Part shown: positions 56,015-64,000 of the stretch, piece after piece
Position numbering within the stretch: the stretch's first letter is position 1
How the letters are laid out: each line of letters starts with the position of its first letter
NCBI GenBank assembly: GCA_024698585.1
Contig: JAILRB010000064.1
Coordinates: forward strand, 1-64,000
Length of the DNA stretch: 64,000 nucleotides
Direction of reading: 5' to 3'
Origin: Eubacterium sp.
GTDB lineage: Bacteria; Bacillota; Clostridia; Lachnospirales; Lachnospiraceae
Program-made: the position numbers and the translations under genes
Notes under the pieces: generated by a model
Seen by the model: only the letters and a program-made list of their open reading frames with translations
Databases searched by the model: none
What the model was told of the DNA's origin: nothing

Positions 56015-59000
56015 ATGAGACGAGTGAAAAAAGGGTTAGCTGTTATGCTGACGCTTGTTTTAGTGACGGCTATGATGCCGTTTTCACAGGCGAATGTCAG
56101 TGCGGCGAAAAAAATGAAACTCTCAAAGAAGAAAATCACTTTAACCGTTGGGAGCAAGAAGAAAGTTAAAGTGAAAAATGCACCAAAGGGTGTTAAGGTC
56201 AAATGGAAATCTAAGAACAAGAAAATTGCCAAGGTTTCAAAGAAAGGTGTGATTACTGCAGTAAAAGCAGGTAAGACTACCGTAACGGCAAAAGTTGGAA
56301 CAAAGAAACTGAAATGCAAAATAGTTGTAAAAGCAAAAACAGTGGTTGTTCCACAGACTACAAAGAAACAGGCAACTCCTGTAGCAACACCAACCACAAA
56401 AGCTACAGAAGTAACACAAACACAGAATACAACAAGTGCACAGGCTACTACAGTAGCACAGTCAACAACTAAGGCTCAGAGTACCACAGCACAGCAGACT
56501 ACAACCGCACAGTCAACGACAAAAGCACAGAGTACCACAGCAGCACAGTCTACAACCCAGGCACAGGCCGGTGCGGAAGACATTTATGCCAATGCTGCAT
56601 TTTTAGGAGATGGTGCTCAGGGCGGTGCATTAACTGACGTTTATAAGGCAGTCGTTATTTCCGGAGAAGATGTTACACCGAATAACATTCAGAATTTCCA
56701 GGGGATTACAGCCATTCATGTAATTATGAGTGATGCCTTAATAGGAGATGTTCTTGTCAATGGAACTGCTAGTACCGGAAAAGTAGAGGGTGCAGGTTTA
56801 TTTATAAATATTGATGATTTAACAAAAACGGATAATGAAGTAATCGTGAAAAATCCTGACGGGACTCAGAAAGCCGTTATCCGAATTTATAATAAAAATG
56901 GGGATGGAAGTGGAACTGGTGAGAACCCGGTTACACAGAATCAGACCACAACAAACACACAGCCGACAACAAAGTCTACAGAAACTACGACTGCAGCTTC
57001 TACCAAATTAGGAAATGTGGAAGGATTATCCTATGCAGGAAACGAGAATCTGCCACATTATTTTGCTTGGGCAAAAGCAGCAGATGTTGATGGATATCAT
57101 GTATTTGTTGATGGAGAAAAGGTTACAGATGTAACAGAAGGATGCGTGAACTTAGATGCAGGATTATTTGCAAAGGGCGGAACTTTTGTAATCGGAATTC
57201 AGGCATACAAGGGAAATCTTGTTTCTGATATTGCAACCATTGAACATACTGTTGCAGCACAGGTGACAACCAAAGAAGTCACTACTGCGCAGACAACAAC
57301 AAAGGAACAGACAACAAAAGAAACAACTACAGCGCAGGCTACAACCAAAGAAGTCACTACCGCGCAGCAGACAACCAAGGAAGTGACCACAGCGCAGCAG
57401 ACAACTAAGGAAGTAACTACAGCACAGCAGACAACCAAGGAAGTGACAACTCAGGCCGGTGGTGAAGACATTTATGCGAACGCACAGTTCCTCGGAGACG
57501 GAGCACAGGACGGTGCATTGTCGAATACTTTTAAAGTCGTTGTAATCAAGGGAGAAGTTACACCAAATAATGTTCAGAATTTCCAGGGAATTGTTGCAAT
57601 TCATAATATCTTCGGAGATGCAGACATTAAGAATGTGACAGTAAACGGACAGCCTTCTACCGGAAAAGTTGAAGGCGCAGGCTTGTTCATTAACATTAAT
57701 GACTTAACAGAAAAAGATAATACCGTTATTGTATATAACAATGCAGGGGCAGAAAAAGCAGTTCTTCGTGTTTACAATGCAAATGGAACAGGAAGTGTTG
57801 CAGAACCAACTACTGCAAGTCAGCAGCAGACGACACAGTCACAGGTAACAACAAAGGAACAGACTACAAAGGAAACAACATCAGTACAGACTACAACAAA
57901 GGAACAGACGACTTCCGGAAATGAAACATTACCGGCAGTAGCAGGTTTAACCTATTCAGGAAATACAAGTCTTCCATACTACTTTGCTTGGGCAGCAAGC
58001 ACAGGTGTAGATGGATATCATGTATATGTCAATAGCACAAAAGCAATGGATGTATCAGGTTCGGCAGCGAATTTAGACGCTTCATTCTTCCCTACAAACG
58101 GAACTTACAAGATTGGCGTTCAGGCATTTAAGGGAATAGCAGTTTCTCCGATTACTACCATTGATTATGTTGTGACAAATGCTTCTGAAAATCCAACTCA
58201 GGGACAGCAGACTACAGCACAGACACAGGCACCAACTCAGGCACAGCCTACAACCCAGGCACAGCCTACAACTCAGGCACAGCCTACAACTCAGGCCGGA
58301 GGAACAGATATTTATGCTAATGCACCATTCCTTGGAGATGGAGCTCAGGGTGGAGCGTTATCAAACACTTATAAAGTAGTTGTTACACAGGGTGATGTTA
58401 CCCCGAACAACATTCAGAACTTCCAGGGAATTGTTGCAATTCACAATATCTTTGGAGACGCAGACATTAAGAACGTGACAGTAAACGGTCAGGCATCAAC
58501 AGGAAAAGTAGAAGGTGCCGGATTGTTCATTAATATCAACGATTTAACAGAAAAAGATAATACCGTTATCGTATATAACAATGCAGGTTCAGTGAAGGCA
58601 ATCCTTCGTGTATATAATGCGAATGGAAATGGCGGCGTAGAACCAACGCAGGCACCTACGCAGGCACCTACACAGGCACCAACACAGCAGCCGACTCAGC
58701 AGCCAACACAGCAGCCGACTCAGACAACTGTGAATTTCACAACAGATTCATCCATCAGAGAACCATTTGGAATTGATGTAACAAATCCGGAACCGGGAAT
58801 CATTCGTGTGGTTTGGGGTGCAGATGAACCAAACTGCTTCAATGTTTATGTTGATGGCGTACGTAAAAAGACAAAAGTTGCAGCATCAGTACAGAATATT
58901 CCGGTACAGACAGAAGGAAATCATGTGGTTTCTATTGCACATGTAAATCCAACAAACAGTACGGAATCAAATCGTAAGGATGTAACCATTTATGTTACTG

Positions 59001-60208
59001 GGACAGCACCGGAAGAAACAACAGAAATTGCAGAAGAAGATAAGCCGGTAATTGATGAAAGCATTCAGAAAGAGAATGGTAAAGTTGTTCTTCAGTTAAA
59101 CAATAAAACAGGTGGACAGTACAGAGATGATCAGATTTATTGGATTGTTGTAGGAAGAAATCCTCAGACTCATAAGATTGCATATGTTGATGCAAACGGA
59201 AATCTGATTGAAGCACATCTTTCTGACAATGACGGAAACATCGGAAACAGAAAGTACTCTCAGAAGATTGTACATACATTGGCTGATAACAAGGCGGTTC
59301 AGCTTCCAGCGATTGAATCAGGAAGAATGTACTTAAGCTATGGAGAACCGGTTTATATTACCTTCAACGGAGAAGAAGGTGCAATTGGATACGCAGGACC
59401 GGATACAAATAATACCGGGGATGCAAACTACCATACATTATTTGAATATATTGAATTTACAACAGAAGCGATTAATGGAGGAATCACTTTCCACGGAAAT
59501 ACAACCCGTGTAGACTTCTTCAGCTTCCCAATGATTACAAGATTAACAGACGAATATGGCGGATATGACAGATGTGTTGGTGATGTGGGAACCAGAGCAG
59601 AAATCTTTGAAGCATTTAGAAACGAAGTATCAGCTCCATTCCAGACATTGATTACCAACGAACGAATCATGTGTCCGGCAAAATTAACCTTCGGTGAAGG
59701 AAAGCAGTACGGAAACTACTATGATGATTACATCAACCGTTTCTGGAATTATTATGCAAGTCACGATTTAGTAATTGATTCCGAAGCAGGTCACTTTACC
59801 GGAAGAGTCTCCGAAAACAGAATCATCTTCAATGGAAAATATTACATTGATAAGCCGACTACACAGGATGTTCTGGAAGGAAGAGGCGCATTTAACAATT
59901 TAAGTCCTGAAACAAGAAGTTTTGCAATCGGTAGTGATGAAAGAATCGATCGTGAACGATGCGAATTAGCCATTGAGGCACAGCTTTGTGCAGCTTTCAC
60001 AAGAGGTATTGTAATGGATCCAAGTAAATGGTATAAGCCATCAACCTTCTATCCAAGCAATGAAATCTTTAACGAATATGCAGCATTCTTCCACAGACAT
60101 GCAGTAGCTAGCAGAGCTTATGGATTCTGCTATGACGACGTTGCAGATCAGAGTACTTTAGTAGAATGTGGAAACGCAGCTAGATGGACCATTGATTTGA
60201 AGTGGTAA
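56015..60208 (+). CDS. Secreted multi-module GH64-like beta-1,3-glucanase with Big_2-like N-terminus, three about 110-aa repeats and FN3-like modules
   Basis: Start at RBS AAAAGGAG-ATG; K-rich Big_2; three DIYANAxFLGDGAQ...LRVYN repeats; Thr-rich linkers; C-terminal ESGRMYLSYGEPVYITFN...GYAGPDTNNTGDANYHTLFEYIEFTTEAINGGITFHGNTTRVDFFSFPMITRL typical of GH64. Confidence 0.88.
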   Translation: MRRVKKGLAVMLTLVLVTAMMPFSQANVSAAKKMKLSKKKITLTVGSKKKVKVKNAPKGVKVKWKSKNKKIAKVSKKGVITAVKAGKTTVTAKVGTKKLKCKIVVKAKTVVVPQTTKKQATPVATPTTKATEVTQTQNTTSAQATTVAQSTTKAQSTTAQQTTTAQSTTKAQSTTAAQSTTQAQAGAEDIYANAAFLGDGAQGGALTDVYKAVVISGEDVTPNNIQNFQGITAIHVIMSDALIGDVLVNGTASTGKVEGAGLFINIDDLTKTDNEVIVKNPDGTQKAVIRIYNKNGDGSGTGENPVTQNQTTTNTQPTTKSTETTTAASTKLGNVEGLSYAGNENLPHYFAWAKAADVDGYHVFVDGEKVTDVTEGCVNLDAGLFAKGGTFVIGIQAYKGNLVSDIATIEHTVAAQVTTKEVTTAQTTTKEQTTKETTTAQATTKEVTTAQQTTKEVTTAQQTTKEVTTAQQTTKEVTTQAGGEDIYANAQFLGDGAQDGALSNTFKVVVIKGEVTPNNVQNFQGIVAIHNIFGDADIKNVTVNGQPSTGKVEGAGLFININDLTEKDNTVIVYNNAGAEKAVLRVYNANGTGSVAEPTTASQQQTTQSQVTTKEQTTKETTSVQTTTKEQTTSGNETLPAVAGLTYSGNTSLPYYFAWAASTGVDGYHVYVNSTKAMDVSGSAANLDASFFPTNGTYKIGVQAFKGIAVSPITTIDYVVTNASENPTQGQQTTAQTQAPTQAQPTTQAQPTTQAQPTTQAGGTDIYANAPFLGDGAQGGALSNTYKVVVTQGDVTPNNIQNFQGIVAIHNIFGDADIKNVTVNGQASTGKVEGAGLFININDLTEKDNTVIVYNNAGSVKAILRVYNANGNGGVEPTQAPTQAPTQAPTQQPTQQPTQQPTQTTVNFTTDSSIREPFGIDVTNPEPGIIRVVWGADEPNCFNVYVDGVRKKTKVAASVQNIPVQTEGNHVVSIAHVNPTNSTESNRKDVTIYVTGTAPEETTEIAEEDKPVIDESIQKENGKVVLQLNNKTGGQYRDDQIYWIVVGRNPQTHKIAYVDANGNLIEAHLSDNDGNIGNRKYSQKIVHTLADNKAVQLPAIESGRMYLSYGEPVYITFNGEEGAIGYAGPDTNNTGDANYHTLFEYIEFTTEAINGGITFHGNTTRVDFFSFPMITRLTDEYGGYDRCVGDVGTRAEIFEAFRNEVSAPFQTLITNERIMCPAKLTFGEGKQYGNYYDDYINRFWNYYASHDLVIDSEAGHFTGRVSENRIIFNGKYYIDKPTTQDVLEGRGAFNNLSPETRSFAIGSDERIDRERCELAIEAQLCAAFTRGIVMDPSKWYKPSTFYPSNEIFNEYAAFFHRHAVASRAYGFCYDDVADQSTLVECGNAARWTIDLKW

Positions 60209-60218
60209 TTGGATTTTT

Positions 60219-60245
60219 AGACGGCTCTTTGGAGCCGTCTTTTTC
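60219..60245 (+). terminator. Terminator after GH64 gene
   Basis: AGACGGCTCtttgGAGCCGTCTTTTT. Confidence 0.9.
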
Positions 60246-60337
60246 AGTTCATAGGAATAGTACCTTCCTGTTATTTTTTTGTATATTTTTCAAAAATCCG
60301 GTAATACTGTTTCTGTAGATAATTATAGGAGGTTGTT

Positions 60338-60523
60338 ATGACAGATTTAACAGAATTAGAATTGCAGAATATCAGACATTTGATTACCGGCTATGAAACC
60401 AGTCATGATAAGATGACAGAATATGCGGAAAAAGCATCAGATAAGAATTTGCAGCAGTTTTTCAATAAGTCTGCACAGTCAGCGTTGGATAACAAACAGG
60501 AACTGATGAGATTTTTAGGGTAG
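60338..60523 (+). CDS. Spore coat-like small protein (CotF-type)
   Basis: MTDLTELELQNIRHLITGYETSHDKMTEYAEKASDKNLQQFFNKSAQSALDNKQELMRFL; RBS AGGAGG. Confidence 0.7.
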   Translation: MTDLTELELQNIRHLITGYETSHDKMTEYAEKASDKNLQQFFNKSAQSALDNKQELMRFLG

Positions 60524-60538
60524 TAGAAGGAGAGTATT

Positions 60539-60790
60539 ATGCAGGAAAAATATATGGTAACTGATTCGTTGGAATCAATTAATGCAGAGTTAGGAAAATT
60601 CGGAGAGATGATTCCGCAGACAGATAATAAGCAGTTGAAACAGACGTTGAAGACATTTCGAAATAATTGTGAGATGTCACAGGAAGAACTCTATGAGATT
60701 GCAAGAATGAAAAATTATTATATTCCGGCAGAAAAAGCGACGGATCAGGAAGTGTCCAGAGTGAGAGCAATCTTTACTTCCGGGCTGTAA
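60539..60790 (+). CDS. Spore coat-like protein (CotF-type)
   Basis: MQEKYMVTDSLESINAELGKFGEMIPQTDNKQLKQTLKTFRNNCEMSQEELYEIARMKNYYIPAEKA. Confidence 0.75.
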   Translation: MQEKYMVTDSLESINAELGKFGEMIPQTDNKQLKQTLKTFRNNCEMSQEELYEIARMKNYYIPAEKATDQEVSRVRAIFTSGL

Positions 60791-60978
60791 GAATCAGGTA
60801 AGAAAGAGGACGTATCGAAAAAGGATTTTTATTCCAGAGTCATAGAAATTTTGGAAGAGAAAATTTCTTTTTCGAAAGGGTTCTCTTTTTTTATTTTGGG
60901 GGAAATGTCCCAAAAAATGGAACCAAAACACCAATATATTGTGTTAAAGTGTTGAAGTTTAAAAAATACAGAAAACAA

Positions 60979-60994
60979 ATAAAAACACTTTTAT
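60979..60994. promoter_or_regulatory. Shared 16-mer ATAAAAACACTTTTAT (copy upstream of GH81)
   Basis: Exact match to 9990-10005; AAAACGTTCC (61002-) and AAAACGTTTC (61116-) lie just downstream. Confidence 0.65.
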
Positions 60995-61320
60995 GTCAAT
61001 AAAAACGTTCCAAAGAAAATATGAATTCCCAAAACACAAAAAAATAAACTAAATTTGAGACGATGACCCCCTTGAAATGAAGTTTGATTGTACAAAATGC
61101 ACAAAATAAACATAAAAAACGTTTCAAAATTGTTCATATCTTGCAAAAAACATTTTTTGTCTCTAATCTTATTATGTTCTTGCATTTTGTCCGAGATGCA
61201 AAACGGTTCGGATAGTTCATTATAAAAAAGTCAAAATGCATGCAAAACGTGTTTTACGTTTTTTGACCAGATGATAATGAAGAAAGTAGAAAGCAGTTAT
61301 AAAAATGGAGGAGAAAGAAA

Positions 61321-64000
61321 ATGAGAAAAGGTAAGTTATTTACCAATGCAAAGAAAACGCTGAGCGCGTTTTTAGCAACTGCTATGGTTGTCGGTTTAAT
61401 GCCGGCACAGTCATTCCTTGTAAAAGCGGATGACACACCTTATGTGGTTTCGACTGGTAGAACGGTTTATGCCAGTTCCAGTGTTGGAAACAGTGATCCG
61501 GCATATGTAGCGGATGGAACACTGGGAACTCGTTGGGAAAGCGAGTGGGGGAATCAAGAGGAATGGATTTATGTGGACTTAGGAAAAGTAACACAGATTA
61601 CAGGGGTTAAACTTTACTGGGAAGGTGCATATGCGAAGAAGTATCGAATCCAGACATCCAATGATGAGGAAAACTGGACAACAGTAGATACGAATAATAA
61701 TTGTACCGGAGGAAATGAAGAACGGAACGTAACAACCAGTGCAAGATATGTCAGATTATATATGACAGAAAAGCAGTTACCAGCATATGGATATTCCCTT
61801 TATGAATTTGAAATATACGGATTAAATGGAATTACAAAGCCACCGGTTAATTATGGAACAAACATTGCTGAAGGAAAAAATGTTTCTGCATCTTCCTTAA
61901 GAGATATTTGGTGGATGTATGACAGCAATGGCGTGATTGACCAGTCAAGCGTTTTAGCGCAGAACGCAGTGGATGGAAATAAAAATACATACTGGACTTC
62001 CGGAGAAGCAGACAATCAGTGGTTGACTGTGGATTTGGGAAGAAACTATACCATTGGACGAGTTATCATTGATTGGGCGTCTGATGCAGGAAAGATGTAT
62101 GATATTCAGGTTTCTACAAACGGAAATGATTGGACAACATTGTATCGTGAAACAAAAGGATCAGGATTCCATGTTGCAAATGTTGAACTATATGCCAATG
62201 CCCGTTATGTAAGAATGTATGGATTTACAAGAGTTGAAAGTGGTAGCGGATTTAGCATATATGAAATGAAGGTTTACGAATATAAGAACGGTGACCCACA
62301 CGTTACCCATAATATTCCGGAACTTCCACAGTCTAGAGTCGTATCAGATGGTAAGGGAACCTATCTTGCAAACTCTATGTACAATGAAAAAGCAAAATTA
62401 CCAATTTATAAGACTGATGACATCAATACACCTGTTGCAAGTAATGACTGGTGGCAGTCTATGTTAATCAATAAATTTGGAAATACACTTTGCATGTTAC
62501 CATTTAAGGCAAGATATTCCACAAAGGGTCTTGGAATTTTAACAGCAACAGAAGGATGGCTTCCTGATATGGGACCAACGGATGTGAATGTATCTGTTAA
62601 TTCTGAAACAGAAAATGACTTTTACATTCAGCCGGAAAACTTTGATACAACAACCGCTTGTGATAAAGTATCCGGATATAGTGATTTTGCAGTATCAGCT
62701 CAGCTTTGTGATGATAATCACGTGGCAATGACAAGTACTTTTGTAAAAGGTTCGCCATACATCTTCACAGAATATGGTGATACACAGACAATCACTTTAG
62801 TTTCAGCAAATATTTCTTCTATCTTTGATGGCAATGGAAATGAAATCTTAACAACAAACTTATCTTCATTGACAGCAGATCACATCGGAATCGAAGTAAC
62901 TGACAATGATAATAAGGACAGAACAAAGACAGCTAAGAGCTATTACTGTTTAACAGTTCCTGCAAACACAGTATTCAAGAAAATCGGAAAGAACATCAGA
63001 ATTACTTTCCCTGGAAACAATGGATATATGTCTATTGGTACTATGAACAGCAAATCTCAGATTGATACATTCTTCCATCATGGATATGCATTTGTTACAA
63101 ACACAGCAGTAACTTATGATTACAATGATGGTAATGCAAAAATCACATCAAATTACACTGCTACAACAACATTAAAGAGAGCAGGATTTGATAACAACAC
63201 ATTCATGTGCATGTTACCTCATCAGTGGAAGAACTCTAATGATGATAACAATGCATTCACTACATACACATCTGTACGTGGTGACTTAAAGACAGTAAAT
63301 TCTAACTCCTTTGCAACAGTATCTGATTTTGCAGGACTTCTTCCAACCTTTGCACTTCCTAGAAATGCAGAATTCGATGGAGAAGCAGTTCTCGGATACT
63401 TATCACAGTTAGAAGATGCTACTAAGAACTTAAACCCAGCAGGCGATGCTTATTGGGAAGGAAAGAACCTTCATCCATTAGGAATGGGCGTACTGATGGC
63501 TGATCAGTTAGGAGAAACAGAATTAAGAGATGTATTCTTAAAGAGAATTAAGAAGATTCTTGTAAACTGGTTCACATATGATGGACAGAATGACATCAGC
63601 TATTTCATTTACAACCAGAACTGGGGAACATTGTTCTATGAACAGAGTGAATTCGGTGCGAATGCAGCAATCTGTGACCACCACTTCACATATGGTTACT
63701 TCATGTTTGCAGCAACTGTTCTGGCAACTTATGATGAACAGTTCTACAACGATTACAAGGGAATGATTGAACTGATGATTCGTGACTATGCGAACCCATC
63801 AGACAATGATAGTGAATATTGCAGATTCAGGGCTTATGATATGTACGAAGGACATTCATGGGCAGGTGGATATGCAGACAATGATTCCGGAAATAACCAG
63901 GAATCAGCCAGTGAATCCTTATTCAGCTGGGTAAGTATGTACCTTTGGGGCGTTCTTACAGAAAACGATACTTATCGTGATGCCGGAGTTTTTGGATTTA
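61321..64000 (+). CDS. Secreted GH81 endo-beta-1,3-glucanase with two N-terminal F5/8 type C domains (truncated by window end; not in ORF track)
   Basis: Signal peptide MRKGKLFTNAKKTLSAFLATAMVVGLMPAQSFLVKA; two DGxxxTxW F5/8C modules; SNDWWQSMLINKFGNTLCMLPFKARYSTKGLGI, DHHFTYGYFMFAATVLA, YEGHSWAGGYADNDSGNNQESASESLFSW. Confidence 0.93.
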   Translation, partial: MRKGKLFTNAKKTLSAFLATAMVVGLMPAQSFLVKADDTPYVVSTGRTVYASSSVGNSDPAYVADGTLGTRWESEWGNQEEWIYVDLGKVTQITGVKLYWEGAYAKKYRIQTSNDEENWTTVDTNNNCTGGNEERNVTTSARYVRLYMTEKQLPAYGYSLYEFEIYGLNGITKPPVNYGTNIAEGKNVSASSLRDIWWMYDSNGVIDQSSVLAQNAVDGNKNTYWTSGEADNQWLTVDLGRNYTIGRVIIDWASDAGKMYDIQVSTNGNDWTTLYRETKGSGFHVANVELYANARYVRMYGFTRVESGSGFSIYEMKVYEYKNGDPHVTHNIPELPQSRVVSDGKGTYLANSMYNEKAKLPIYKTDDINTPVASNDWWQSMLINKFGNTLCMLPFKARYSTKGLGILTATEGWLPDMGPTDVNVSVNSETENDFYIQPENFDTTTACDKVSGYSDFAVSAQLCDDNHVAMTSTFVKGSPYIFTEYGDTQTITLVSANISSIFDGNGNEILTTNLSSLTADHIGIEVTDNDNKDRTKTAKSYYCLTVPANTVFKKIGKNIRITFPGNNGYMSIGTMNSKSQIDTFFHHGYAFVTNTAVTYDYNDGNAKITSNYTATTTLKRAGFDNNTFMCMLPHQWKNSNDDNNAFTTYTSVRGDLKTVNSNSFATVSDFAGLLPTFALPRNAEFDGEAVLGYLSQLEDATKNLNPAGDAYWEGKNLHPLGMGVLMADQLGETELRDVFLKRIKKILVNWFTYDGQNDISYFIYNQNWGTLFYEQSEFGANAAICDHHFTYGYFMFAATVLATYDEQFYNDYKGMIELMIRDYANPSDNDSEYCRFRAYDMYEGHSWAGGYADNDSGNNQESASESLFSWVSMYLWGVLTENDTYRDAGVFGF

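Noticed and set aside
57164-57604. Cys-rich 146-aa antisense ORF in the GH64-like gene
   Set aside because: The CCC/LLRCG repeats are the antisense of Thr/Gln-rich linker codons (ACA/ACT), not a real Cys-rich protein.
1-64000. Prophage, ICE, anti-phage defence island or transposase genes
   Set aside because: No integrase, transposase, capsid, restriction-modification, reverse transcriptase or toxin-antitoxin genes recognised among the ORFs.

Overview
This window (about 40% GC by eye) looks like a chromosomal segment of a spore-forming Clostridia/Lachnospiraceae-type bacterium; the taxon is inferred from gene content only. Most of it is housekeeping: folate genes folC-folP-folB/K, pheA, gltX, trpS, rsmH, nadA, mnmA, nifS-nifU with an Rrf2 regulator, pfkA, luxS, and a cysK-metY sulfur operon. 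The accessory content is a dispersed set of large secreted polysaccharidases that together look aimed at fungal-type beta-1,3-glucan/chitin walls: a GH55-like protein, GH16, GH18, GH64-like and GH81 (the last cut by the window end). The strongest unexplained signals are as follows. (1) Eleven copies of TAAGGTACA in strictly alternating orientation at 9521-9850, with near-constant 24/22-nt spacers (about 64-bp period), just upstream of the GH55 gene. (2) An exact 16-mer, ATAAAAACACTTTTAT, upstream of the GH55, GH81 and GH16 genes. (3) An unannotated 39-codon Cys/Met-rich leader ORF with its own promoter directly upstream of cysK. (4) A dispersed structured repeat family (21970-22155 and 53116-53241) with covarying stems and conserved GA/GA internal loops. 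(5) A candidate Rrf2 operator shared by the rrf2, nifS and cysK upstream regions. All calls come from reading the sequence and the supplied ORFs. No database search or folding was run.
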